A DNA stretch of 64,000 bases from positions 17,876,036 through 17,940,035 of the forward strand of contig CM067576.1 in NCBI GenBank assembly GCA_034336665.1, read 5' to 3'. The translations under genes and the position numbers were made by a program. Source of the DNA: Luscinia megarhynchos (lineage: Eukaryota > Chordata > Aves > Passeriformes > Turdidae). Positions 23,401 through 35,128 of this stretch are shown one piece after another (the stretch's first letter is position 1; every line of letters begins with the position of its first letter). The notes under the pieces were generated by a model. It was given only the letters and a program-made list of their open reading frames with translations. It searched no databases and had not been told where the DNA came from.

Positions 23401-25340
23401 ACCAAAATTCGTCTTTGGATTCTGCTCCCTGACATTGAACATGCTTGCCCATCTTAAAAACAGCATCTGGGTTTTTTTCTGTTTTGCAGTCAAACATGTG
23501 GAGTCACTATATGCCAGTCTAGGGAAAAGAGTGTCTACTGCAGTCCAAGATTAAAGATTTCAGCATCCAGACTCACAAGCTTTTGTGTATGTTCAAACTC
23601 CCCAAACACAATTCTACCCTTTTTTCCCCTTCTCTCTTCAACCCAAGCACAGACCTTACAGCTCATAGAGGAAAGAAATGGAGGGGTCATTCAGACACAA
23701 ATAAACACCACAAACTTGGGTTTAGCTGAAGCTGGAAATGGATGGCCAATGCTTGTTTCAGAGCAGTTTGCACAGTTATTTCCTGCACACAACAGTACAG
23801 GACCCACTCAGAACAGAGCCACACACACATTTTAACTGATTTGCATCACCAAAGAAGGCCATGTGACCCAAAACTGCCTTGATTGCTGAAATCCAGACTC
23901 AGGAAGAATGCACCCAATGTCAGCAATCACCACCACGGGTGAGAAGAATCACCCGATGCACCTCACTTCAGTCACTAATTCCTTGTCAAAGTGTTCCCTG
24001 GACAGAGCTGTATTTCAGATCACATTTTTATGTAAGTGTAGGTTTACATAGCAAGCAAACTCTCAGTTGACCTAGGACTTCACCAGAATTTTTTCTGTTT
24101 CATTTAGTGCAAGTGAAATTCCTGGAAACAATACCTTTACATGCATTTTCTGTATACCATTGCACATGAAAGAGGAGGAAAAATCCTGTTGTAGAACAAA
24201 TTTAAATTTCACTCACCACAGTACAATGAAGCCATATTTTCATTTGTTACTTTATGTTATGTTCTTCTCAGAAAAGGAGTAGCCAGGCTGAGCTGCAGTG
24301 TCTGCAGAGAGGGACCAAGTCCTTTCCTACAGAGCCAGAGCCAGAAGCTCTCAGGGTGGAGGGCATGGCAGGGAGGAGAGCTGGCAGCCAGCTGCTCAGA
24401 CAGGGGCTTGTCCAGCTGGTGGAGAACAGAAGTTCTCAGGGTGAGAGGAGCCTGGGCAATCAGATTTGGTGGCAATCCTCTCAGTCAGGGGGTTAATTGA
24501 GCAGAGACCAACAGGAAGCCACTTCTCACAAGGACAGCGCGAGGAAAGGAAGAGATGCTCAGTTCTCGTTTCCCCTCTGCCTCATGGCATCACCTTGTGT
24601 TTCAGTTTAAAAAGGAAATGATTATCATATCAATTCCAGTCCAATCTCTCCTGAGTTAAGATGTGTCTCTGATCAGCTCTCTGGAGCTCCCCAAGAGCTG
24701 CAGGCACACACGAGAGCTCTGCCTGACTTGGTAAGATAAATGAGCACATTCTGTCTGGTGTCATCTCCTGACATTTGCTGTGCATCTTCTGGTTTTTTTT
24801 TCTAATACTTCAGTCATAAAATCATGCTGAGTGAGAGAATCTCAACTATTTTTGTGATTTTAAGTTACTTGGAAGAATGGTACAGAAGAAAACTTGAAAA
24901 CTGAGTTCAAGGATTGGAAGGCATGTATGAGTCCATCCTTCTATGTAAATCACACAATTTTTCTAAATTGGAAAATTCAGGATCTGGAGACATTAGTCAA
25001 GCGCTCAAAGTGAATTTTATGATCATTACCTGGTTTACTTGTTTATTTTTCCCCAGATGCCTGCCAAGATTACACAGGCTTAAAAGACAAATGCACTTTA
25101 AAAGATCATAGAGTATGATCATACTCTATCATAAATGATCATAGAGTATATTGTGGATTGCAGTTGTCCTTAAAAATACAATTATTAAGGTTTTCAAATT
25201 TCCATGTGGAAATAATGCAAAATTCCTTTATATCAGTACTTTTGTAGGAATTTGTATGTTTGAAACATTAATGAATCTCTATAGAACATTTCCAGGAGTT
25301 GCAAATTCCTGTACACTGGAACAGAAATCTCAGAAACTCC
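20432..25340. other. Noncoding DNA, presumed intron
   Basis: About 4.9 kb with no gene recognised. A 14-16-base poly-A run at about 21538-21553 is flanked by an inverted repeat (AGTAGGTAA on the left, TTACCTACT on the right). A strong minus-strand GTGAGT donor-like site lies near 24214, with an acceptor-like site near 24307, but every frame between them has stops. A perfect palindrome at 25108-25129 is annotated separately. Confidence 0.5.
25108..25150. repeat. Perfect 22-bp palindrome plus direct repeat
   Basis: Positions 25108-25129 read identically on both strands (ATAGAGTATGA and its complement), so the sequence can form an 11-bp stem with no loop. The 13-base string GATCATAGAGTAT at 25104-25116 recurs at 25138-25150. 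Its role is unknown. It may be a transposon terminal remnant, a dimeric factor site or a local replication-slippage product. Confidence 0.85.
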
Positions 25341-25745
25341 AGCAGGGAACACTCAGTATTTTTCACAGGATCACTCAGTATTTTTCACAGGATCACTCAG
25401 TATTTTTCACAGGGGTCACTCAGTATTTTTCACAGGATCACTCAGTATTTTTCACAGGGATCACTCAGTATTTTTCACAGGATCACTCAGTATTTTTCAC
25501 AGGGGTCACTCAGTGACCCCCAGCAGGGATCACTCAGTATTTTTCACAGGATCACTCAGTATTTTTCACAGGGATCACTCAGTATTTTTCACTGGGATCA
25601 CTCAGTATTTTTCACAGGGGTCACTCAGTATTTTTCACAGGATCACTCAGTATTTTTCACAGGATCACTCAGTATTTTTCACAGGGGTCACTCACTATTT
25701 TTCACAGGGGTCACTCAGTATTTTTCACAGGGGTCACTCAGTGCC
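25341..25745. repeat. Minisatellite, 22/23-bp unit, about 0.4 kb
   Basis: About 17 units of CACTCAGTATTTTTCACAGG end in AT, GAT or GGT. The flanking word CCAGCAGGGA borders the left end, recurs inside the array near 25520 and appears in altered form (CCAGCAGTG) at the right end. This suggests an internal duplication that included flanking sequence. Frames across it (QYFSQDHSVFFTG-type) are repeat artefacts. Confidence 0.95.
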
Positions 25746-27261
25746 CTCCAGCAGTGCCCCCAGCCCACCCCACTCTGGTTCTCTGCTCAGTCCCCTGTTC
25801 TGTGGCACACATCTGTCAGGAGGTGCCACACACTCCTGAGCATCTCCTGTAATTCAGGTTTTGGACACAGCTCCTCCTGCCCCCAGGTCTCTGCTTTTCT
25901 GTTTTCACTCCTGGATCTGCTCTGGGCTCAGATTCCCTTTCAGCTGCACACTTAAATCCCAGCATGAGTCAGAAAATGTGGTCTGCTCCTTAAGTGCAGG
26001 AGGAACCAGCACCTTAGGGCTGGGAATTTTATCAATTGCATACACACCAGAAAAGCTGCAGTTGAAAGCAGAAGGTTTCTTTACAAGGTTTTTGGGGATT
26101 TTTTTAGGCATGAATTAGGAATGAAGCAGGTTGGAAACAGCTCGTGTGGTTTACTCAGCAAGGTTTAGAAACTTGATGCCAACAACTGAGCTGAGTGGAT
26201 GCCCAATAATATGGTTATGTTTTTCCTAAGTGCAGAAAGGATGGTGAAAGCTGATGGAAATAAATTAAAATAAAAAATAAAAAGGAAAATATAATTGCAG
26301 TGGGATCGAGTACCATAAGACAAATAGGGCTGAATCATCATCATGACTACATTTGACATTTTTTAAGATCATCTAAAGATTTGCTTTTTATCTTTCACAC
26401 ATATTCAAGGCTTATTTTTATTTTGCTTCATCTTTTAACAAATTTACTTAAGAACACATCTGAAAAATTTTGATCACATGGTACAACATGGTACATTTGC
26501 AAAACAAACAAATATTATTTTGCAAAAACTGGAAGTTACTTGTGTATAATTTTTTTGCTACAAATAAATGCTTAGGCATTGCACAGATACTGTTCCCATG
26601 TCTGACAGATCAAATGCCACATCACATTTGAGGTTTTTTGTGAAGGCAGATGTATAACACACAAATTCCAAAAATCAGCCTGAATGCAGTAAAAGGAACT
26701 TTGATGCACCAATTTTCTTTCTTTAAATGAAACAAGCCTTTAATGGCTCTTCCAGTTTACATGAACTACAAATGAGGTTTCTCTTGAAAAACTTGGTAAT
26801 GTTCCTTTCTAAATATTAAGAAAGCAAAATCAGCCTCATTGTCAAGTGGGGTGCAACACAAACTGCTGGTGTCAGAGACCTGTTGCAGTTGCAGGCACGA
26901 GTGGGAGCAGTAAAATGGAGCAACTTATTAGAAACGTTTTTAACAGTGCTCTAGGGTAGAGCTGTTACTGTCCTATCATGTTTTGGAAGTGCTGGAATAC
27001 AATTTGCATCCATAAAATCAACCCACACCCATCAGTCAGCCTGGGTCAGACACTCACCAGCATTTGTGTCCCTGCTGGAACACATCTGGAGCAGCTGTGG
27101 GGCAGAGGTGGCACGAGCAGCCCTGGGGCAGGGCTGCAGCCAGGCCAGGGGAGCAGAGGGGAGGGAATATCAAAATCTTGTGAGTGCCTAGCGAGTAGTT
27201 CTGGAGCAATAGATGAAATAGAGACGTTGGCAGTATTTGACATAGACACTGAAAATAGTTA
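25746..27261. other. Noncoding DNA, presumed intron
   Basis: No gene or repeat family is recognised. The stretch is AT-rich from about 26160 to 26850, with TAAT/ATTA cores. Short frames at both strands are unremarkable. Confidence 0.5.
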
Positions 27262-27700
27262 TGTTAAAGTTTGAGTTCTCTTCCTTTGTTTAGATGATAC
27301 CAAATGCCACAAGTACCAAAGAACCAACAGACATCCTGCCCCAAGCCTGGCAGGAAAGATCTGGAGATAGGGGTTACAGGTAAGAAAGCCATAAAACATG
27401 GTAATTTAGGGAATCCTATAGGTTGCATGCAAATATTAGGAAATTATTATATTGTATTAGATTGGTTATTGAAAATTGTAGTATTCATCAGTGAAAAATA
27501 CTTATTGTGTTGTAAAACAGAAAATCACTCTCTTCTCTCTTATCTCTCTTCTTCTCTTGCCTCTTGTCTCTCTTATCTCTCTCTTGCTCTAACCTCTCTC
27601 TAAGCTCTCTCTTATACCCATGCCCTATAATAAAATACTAACCTGAAGAACAGAATATATTGAGCTTCTGGGTCTGTCCTGTGACCGTCCCACAACCCAA
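27262..27700 (+). mobile_element. Possible solo LTR of an endogenous retrovirus (boundaries uncertain)
   Basis: The order of features resembles an avian LTR. A TGTTAAAG start is possible at 27262. An AT-rich U3-like part contains ATGCAAAT near 27428. A 90-bp pyrimidine-rich tract lies at 27531-27616. An AATAAAATAC polyadenylation-like signal follows at about 27629, then a GAACAGAATATATTG...CTGTCCTGTGACC segment and a possible CCCACA end near 27693-27705. No matching target-site duplication could be fixed, and no internal viral genes are present. This is a resemblance from memory, not an alignment. It could be ordinary intron DNA. Confidence 0.3.
27531..27616. repeat. Pyrimidine-rich TCTCT tract
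   Basis: Imperfect TCTCTTATCTCT/TCTCTTGCT repeats on the plus strand. They sit inside the possible LTR described above and could equally be an independent simple repeat. Confidence 0.85.
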
Positions 27701-28036
27701 ACCCCACATCCCAGCCCTGCTGGGCATCCCAAACCTGGCCCTGCCAGGCAGGAGCAGCCACAGCACTTCTACACACAGCCAGGCAAAGGATGGCACTGCA
27801 GGGGAGCCACCAGGGAATTCCTACCAATGGACAGTCACTCCACTGGCTTCTGTGAAGAGAAGAATCGATCCATCAATGCTTAAATGCTGTGATCTAAAAA
27901 ATAACAGAAAAATATTCAGATCTTCTCCAGAGCTGAAAACAGCAATGGATTCACTTGTAAAACAAACAAACAAACACGCACACACACACATTTGGTGATT
28001 ACAGAGTACAATTAAATGATAAACTAATTCTGGATT

Positions 28037-28214
28037 TATACATATATATATACATATATGCACACAGACATATATATATATATCTGGCCATGCAGCTGTG
28101 CCGTGGCTGCTCTGAGGTGGAGCTGAAGCCCAGCCACAGCCCTGCCAACCAACAGCAGCACTGTGTGGACAGATGGACAGGCAGACAGACGGACAGGCAG
28201 ACAGATGGACAGGC
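28037..28214. repeat. TA/CATA microsatellite followed by GACA-type repeat
   Basis: A TATA/CATATA run lies at 28037-28083. A second simple repeat, GGACAGAT/GGACAGGCAGACAGAC, lies at 28166-28214. About 80 bp of ordinary sequence separates them. A short ACAA/CACA run precedes them at about 27961-27990. Confidence 0.9.
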
Positions 28215-31200
28215 TGCTGCTGCCCCAGGCAGCTCCACACTGCTGCACCATGCAGCACTTGCCCCAGGCTCTGCAGCTGAGCAATAGAGGGCAAGAGGCT
28301 GACACCAGAAATACATTTTAGACCTTGCTTCTCTGTCCTTTATGGGTTCCTCCTGTTTTGAACCAAACAGAGGAGCTGAGCACACCATGGAGAGCTGTGC
28401 AGTAACAACTGGGGTTTAAATTCAGTCCCACTTACCCAGGTACTCTCACAGGGCACGGGTGACCCAGGCCATCTCACCCTCTGGAAGCTCACAATGGCAG
28501 CTGCATTTTGCTGAGGCAGAGTTCCAGTGCAGCTCACTCAGGTCACTCCTCCACATGCAGCAGGTGCCAGGTGAGGTACAGGACTAAGCTGTGCTGCTGA
28601 CTCTCCAAAGCCATCCCCATTCCTCAGCCCCCATGGCCCTGCAGGGACAGGCTGCACAGCCACTGTGGAACTCCATGGGGTAAAAGCAATCACCTTTCCA
28701 GATTCCATGGCAAGGAGGGTAACCTGACAGCCAAACCCTCCAAGTAATATGCAAGTCAGCTGCTGATACATCCAGAGTGATTCACCATCTTAATTCAGGA
28801 AACTGAAGCATTGAGTCCATATTCATTGGCCAGGGAGGACTGGAAACTACAGTTAAATTTTTTAAAAGTCAGGGTCAACATAAAGGCTTTGGCAATTTAT
28901 TGCTTCTTTTATAAATCAAATAAAGTGGAATAAATTGGTTTTAAGCAGAGTATTATTTTAAGTGTTTCTTACCACAAGCTTCAAGGAATCTGGGTAAGGC
29001 ATGAATTTAACCTGAGCAGTCAGTTCGAGCTCAAAGGAATTCAAGCTGTAAAAGATGATATTGAGGTTTGAGTCCCTGTGAGTGGGCAAGAACTGCTATT
29101 CCAAACAGTTTGCTGCTTCATGAGAAATGTATTCTTTTCTAGTGATTAGGAAACTTCAGTCTCTACAGCAGTTTCAAGCTTGTACCTAATCCTCAATAGT
29201 TAAAACATACAACTCAAAAATTTAGTTCTTCAAAATCAGAAGAATGTTGAAGAATCCATCTTACTGCTGCCCGTGGTTTCGTTTGGTAAGAAGCATGATC
29301 AGATTTGCACGGATGTGTAACACTGTTAGTGCAGTGGAAGGGCTGTCCTGCCTGTCCCATGATCCCCATCTGGAGCAGCCTGCCCAGCTCAGCTGGAGCC
29401 TCTCAGAGCCCGGGACAGCCCTGCAGGTCACTTTTCTGCCAGCCCAGTGCCTGTGCCTGGTGTTTCCTGCAGCAGCTTCCTGCCCTCACCCACAGAGACC
29501 AGCTGTGACTGCAGCTCTGAGGAAATGGTTTCATCCTTCCAACCCGTTTTCTTATTGCAGCCTCTCTCTTTTGCAGGAGCAGAAATCCTTAAAGCCAAAA
29601 TTCAGCTGGGAAGAGCTGCTCTGTGCTCCCCCCACCTGTAACAAACACCAAGTGAGAAGAACAGGAGGGTGGACATTTCCCTGAGCTCACAATTGAATTT
29701 CCATGGATGCACCTGACTCCAGACCAAGGACCTTAGATTGCATTCTGGTGTTAGTATGGAAAAAACAGATTAAGCACTCAACATCTGACCAGACAGCCTG
29801 GAACTGGAATAACATACCAAGGAGAATCACCACTGGCAGGGAAAACCAGGTTTGCCTCTCTACCTGTGGGAACTCAGGGCTTGCCAGGCCACAGCTGCTC
29901 GTTCAGCACTGACCTACAAACTACAGAGCCCACGTTCCACACAAAAAGGAAAAATAAACTTTCCCAAGCTGTGGTACTGCAATCCTCATTGACAGCTTGA
30001 CATATCAATATTTCAGGAAGAATAAATGACTTTCATATCCGTGGTTTTCTTGGTTTGTGTGATTTTTTTTTTAAATCCTTCATTACTGGATACTTGGTTA
30101 CTTGTTACATTACTTTGGGAAGATGCTACACTTAACACCTAAAACTGCTTAAAATGTTTGGAAATATTTTAATGAAGTCTTTTGAGAGATCACGTAATAC
30201 AACTTTAAAACAAATTTTACTATTATTATAAATATTTTCTCTTCATCCCTTGCCAGAGGAAAACTATAAATCTTGTCTCAGCTGAATGAACACCATTTAT
30301 CATATTCATTTTCTTGTCAATACAATTATGAAAAGCCTTTGGCCTTTTTCCAAGGAGCCTGATTTGCTGGAGAAACCCAATTAGTACAAGCAGGGCTGCT
30401 GCAGCTTGGCAGCCCAGCCCAGCCCTGGGCTCCTGCAGCACAGCCCTGAAGCAGAGCCTGGCACCTCCACCCTGCTGCTGAGCAGTGGTGCTCTGCCTGG
30501 CCTCTCCTCCCCGACCACAAGCACTGCAAGGAATTATTTCTGCTCGTTTTTGCCATCTACTGGACACGGCTTAAATCCCAAACCCTGTGATCAGGTGAGA
30601 GATTACTCAGTGTAATTTGTTTTCTTACAGACAGGCCTTGGACCCAGAGTATTTCCTACAATCACTTGACAAGTTTATCAGGACATTCTTCTAACAATGA
30701 TTTATAAGAGACTTTTTCTGTTGGTGCTCAATACAGAATAAACATCACTTTATGGTACATTAAAAGCTTAGTCTTTTATCTCTTTGTATTATTTATTTAT
30801 CTATTGAACAAATGAAAGTAAATGGACATAATTTTTTATAATGTTTTGTATTCTCCATTTTCAATATTGAAATACTTGGGCCTCAGACATAACATAATAA
30901 AATATCTGTAAAACAGTTTTTCTTTACTATTAAACCCATTTTCTGATGATATATTTGAAACTAAAAAAGAAACATGCTAATCAAAGGCTATTTAAACTTG
31001 ATATAAAATTGGCACCTGCCCCTCCCTTCTTTCCCCACTCACCTTTCTGCTTTAAGTGCAGTAAGGAAGAGCTCATGTGCTGCAATGCTGGGATCAGCAC
31101 CTGGCTGCAGCTGGACTTGTCCAAATGAAATCCACTGGGCAGATGCAGGCACTTCTCTGCAGCTGGAGGGGAGGCAGAAAAGCATTTGGAACCTGTGCAA

Positions 31201-32720
31201 GGGAAAAGGAACTGAGCCTTGAATTCCTCACAGAGCTACATTTCAATGTATTTTTACTGAGAATATGGAATGCTGAAATCCCAAAGTTGGATGCTGTTTT
31301 TATTTATTTGAAATGAACTTAATCCATGAGGAGGAAGGAATAAATTAATTTTAAAAAATCGGGAAAGGGTCCTGAGGACTGTATACCCTGGGCCCTTGCA
31401 TAAGAAGCCATCTCCCTGGAGGCACCCCTTTCTCTCCAGAGGAGCAGAGGCAGGATGCTGCCACTCCTGCAGGTTTGCAGTTCTGCTCAGGAGCTGCTCC
31501 ACCAGGCCCAGCACAGCCCAACCAGCCTGGAGCAGCAGCAGTGATCTGCTCTCACACACCTTCCTGATCTGATGGACTTTTAGGGTTATTCAAGCACAAA
31601 CCACTAAAGAAGTTAAATGTGCCCACTAGGAAATTCTGCCTTCAGGAGTTCAGTGCTTAGTTGTTGCTTTTGTTGTGGGGATTTTTCCCCCCCAGTCCCC
31701 TAAAACTGAAAAGTAAGGGATGCCTTCCACAGATTTTAGGAGAAATAAAGATTACCTTGCTTTCTGTTTTGGATTTACTTCCTTGCTACTGAGCTTGCAC
31801 GGACGAGATCCCTGCAGGCTGCAAGGGTGGTAAAGGGGGATTTTGTGAGTGTCACCAGGGTCCCACTCCCAGCACCCAGGGGTGGCACTCACCCTGCCAG
31901 GGGCTCCTGCACTGCCTGGCATATTGATATTGATATTGATGCTTTTCCTCTCCTCACCAAAAATATTATTAGTGAAGAGGAGAGCTTCACAGTTGACTAA
32001 AGTATTTTTAAAAGCTTGGTTTCTTGTAGATCATGTAATTGTTCCTAAATGTTATTTTTTCTGTCCATTTAACAAGCACACAATTGTGTCATAGTTTTGT
32101 GTGATCTAAATTATAAACTAAGTATTTTCATAATCCCTCACTACATATTTCAGCAGTTTGTTTCCAGCATGACTATGTGCCTGAGAAAGAGCTACAGTTA
32201 CTGTATTTATAAAAATGCAAAATATTTCTCTGTAGGGTTAAGAAAATACCTGGGGCATTATTGTACGTGCTAGTTTAAAAATGTACACAATATTTAAAAC
32301 AAGGAGAATTCATTATCACTATTTATTGAAGAAAATTGTAATGTAAAGATTTTGATTTTGTTTGCAGAAGTCCATTTTCTTCTGGATCAAGACAACTGCA
32401 GGTGTTGTGATATTAATAGAGTTGACATAAATAGAAAGTAACTGACTAAATTAAAGACATGATTCATACCAGAGAAAAAAATCTCCCCAGATAGCTCTTG
32501 TAAGGTGTGTTTAAAGCATTCTGATGTTAAAGCAAATGTAGGTACACGGTGCTTGGAATTAAAGACACAGGTTGGGCTCTTTTTGCCTTTCTTATGGCAA
32601 CATTGGGGATGTACAAAGGGAAGGAAGCCCCTCGGCTGGTTTCTGATGAGCAGTGTGACACAGAGAGAAGTGCCTTCTGTGCCCTGAGCCTGCTGCTAGG
32701 AGGGGTTTTACTGACGGGTG
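28215..32720. other. Noncoding DNA, presumed intron
   Basis: About 4.5 kb without a recognised gene. Two minus-strand donor-like sites are strong: GG|GTAAGTGGG near 28434, and GTG|GTAAGAAAC at 28972 with a CTTTTACAG acceptor at 29046, enclosing a 73-nt frame. Neither encodes anything resembling a known protein, including RANBP17, so I do not call exons. A short ATATTG repeat lies at 31921-31941. Confidence 0.5.
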
Positions 32721-35128
32721 TCCTGTCCCTGTGCCACTCCTGTCCCTGTGCCACTCCTGTCCCCGTGCCACTCCTGTCCCTGTGCCACTCCTGTCCCTGT
32801 GCCACTCCTGCCCCTGTGCCTGTCCTGTCCCTGTGCCTGTCCTGCCCCTGTGCCACTCCTGTCCCCCTGTGCCACTCCTGTCCCTGTGCCACTCCTGTCC
32901 CTGTGCCACTCCTGCCCCTGTGTCTGTCCTGTCCCCTGTGCCTGTCCTGTCCCTGTGCCTGTCCTGTCCCTGTGCCAGTCCTGCCCCTGTGCCTGTCCCA
33001 GCTCCCTGTGCCACTCCCTGCCCCTGTGCCACTCCTGCCCCTGTGCCTGTCCTGTGCCCCCTGTGCCACTCCTGTCCCTGTGCCAGTCCTGTCCCTGTGC
33101 CACTCCTGCCCCTGTGCCACTCCTGCCCCTGTGCCTGTCCTGTGCCCCTGTGCCACTCCTGTCCCTGTGCCACTCCTGTCCCTGTGCCTGTCCTGTCCCT
33201 GTGCCAGTCCTATCCCTGTGCCACTCCTGTCCCTGTGCCACTCCTGTCCCCTGTGCCGTCCTGTCCCTGTGCCACTCCTGTCCCTGTGCCACTCCTGTCC
33301 CTGTGCCTGTCCTGTCCCTGTGCCACTCCTGCCCCTGTGCCACTCCTGTCCCTGTGCCACTCCTGTCCCCCTGTGCCAGTCCTGTCCCTGTGCCTGTCCT
33401 GTCCCTGTGCCACTCCTGTCCCTGTGCCACTCTGCTCTGTGCCACTCCTGTCCCTGTGCCACTCCTGTCCCTGTGCCTGTCCTGTCCCTGTGCCAGTCCT
33501 ATCCCTGTGCCACTCCTGTCCCTGTGCCACTCCTGTCCCCTGTGCCAGTCCTGTCCCTGTGCCACTCCCTGTCCCTGTGCCACTCCTGTCCCTGTGCCTG
33601 TCCTGTCCCTGTGCTACTCCTGCCCCTGTGCCACTCCTGTCCCTGTGCCACTCCTGTCCCCTGTGCCAGTCCTGTCCCTGTGCCTGTCCTGTCCCTGTGC
33701 CACTCCCTGTCCCTGTGCCACTCCTGTCCCTGTGCCTGTCCTGTCCCTGTGCCACTCCTGCCCCTGTGCCACTCCTGTCCCTGTGCCACTCCTGTCCCCC
33801 TGTGCCAGTCCTGTCCCTGTGCCTGTCCTGTCCCTGTGCCACTCCTGTCCCTGTGCCACTCCTGCTCTGTGCCACTCCTGTCCCTGTGCCACTCCTGCCC
33901 CCTCTGCCACTCCCTGCCTCTGTGCCACTCCTGCCTCTGTGCCTGTCCTGTCCCCCTGTGCTCTGTCCTGTCCCCTGTGCCACTCCTGTCCCTGTGCCAC
34001 TCCTGTCCCTGTGCCTGTCCTGTCCCTGTGCCACTCCTGCCCCTGTGCCTGTCCTGTCCCTGTGCCACTCCTGCCTCTGTGCCACTCCTGCCCCCTGTGC
34101 CTGTCCTGTCCCCTGTGCCACTCCCTGTCCCTGTGCCAGTCCTGTCCCCCCCTGTGCCAGTCCTGCCCCGTTCCAGTCCTGCCCCTGTGCTCTCTCCTGT
34201 CCCTGTGCCACTCCTGTCCCCTGTGCCACTCCTGTCCCTGTGCCACTCCTGCCCCTGTGCCTGTCCTTGTGCCCCCTGTGCCACTCCTGTCCCTGTGCCA
34301 CTCCTGTCCCTGTGCCTGTCCTGTCCCTGTGCCACTCCTGCCCCTGTGCCTGTCCTGTGCCCCCTGTGCCACTCCTGTCCCTGTGCCACTCTCTTGCCTC
34401 TGTGCCAGTCCTGTCCCTGTGCCTGTCCTGTCCCTGTGCCACTCCTGTCCCTGTGCCACTCCCTGTCCCTGTGCCACTCCTGTCCCTGTGCCTGTCCTGC
34501 CCCCTGTGCCACTCCTGTCCCTGTGCCACTCCTGCCCCTGTGCCACTCCTGTCCCTGTGCCTGTCCTGTCCCTGTGCTCGTCCTGTGCCCCTGTGCCACT
34601 CCTGTCCCCTGTGCCACTCCCTGTCCCTGTGCCTGTCCTGTCCCCTGTGCCAGTCCGTTCCCTGTGCCACTCCCTGTCCCCTGTGCCAGTCCTGTCCCTG
34701 TGCCCGTCTCCTGCTCCCTGTGCCACTCCTGTCCCTGTGCCACTCCTGTCCCCGTGCCAGTCCTGTCCCTGTGCCAGTCCTGCCCCTGTGCCACTCCTGT
34801 CCCTGTGCCACTCCCTGCCCCTGTGCCTGTCCTGTCCCTGTGCCTGTCCTGTCCCTGTGCCTGTCCTGTGCCCCTGTGCCACTCCTGTCCCTGTGCCACT
34901 CCTGTCCCTGTGCCTGTCCTGTCCCTGTGCCTGTCCTGTCCCTGTGCCACTCCTGTCCCTGTGCCACTCCTGCCCCTGTGCCACTCCTGTCCCTGTGCCT
35001 GTCCTGTCTCTGTGTCACTCCTGCCCCTGTGCCCCTCCTGTCCCTGTGCCTGTCCTGTCCCTGTGCCACTTCTGTCCTGTCCCTGTGCCACTCCTGTCCC
35101 CTGTGCCACTCCTGTCCCCTGTGCCACC
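32721..35128. repeat. Minisatellite, 17-bp unit, about 2.4 kb
   Basis: About 140 units of CTGTCCCTGTGCCACTC occur with three variable spots: TCC/CCC after CTG, and CCACTC, CCTGTC or CCAGTC at the end. The rare word AGTCCTATCCC occurs at 33206 and 33495, exactly 289 bp (17 units) apart, with matching neighbours. This indicates a block duplication of about 17 units. All three plus frames and the minus frames stay open for hundreds of codons (up to about 875) because 17 is not a multiple of 3 and no unit has a stop. The predicted [13 protein letters not shown] and [15 protein letters not shown] peptides are artefacts. Confidence 0.97.

Noticed and set aside
24215..24306. Segment bounded by a CTCTCTGCAG acceptor and GTGAGT donor on the minus strand
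   Set aside because: All three frames have stops. It could only be a noncoding exon, and there is no transcript evidence.
28340..28537. Minus-strand frame ending at a GG|GTAAGTGGG donor-like site
   Set aside because: No acceptor-supported exon and no family resemblance.
28973..29045. 73-nt exon-like segment on the minus strand with a CTTTTACAG acceptor and GTG|GTAAGAAAC donor
   Set aside because: One frame of 24 codons is open, which is expected by chance, and the peptide resembles neither RANBP17 nor any protein I know.
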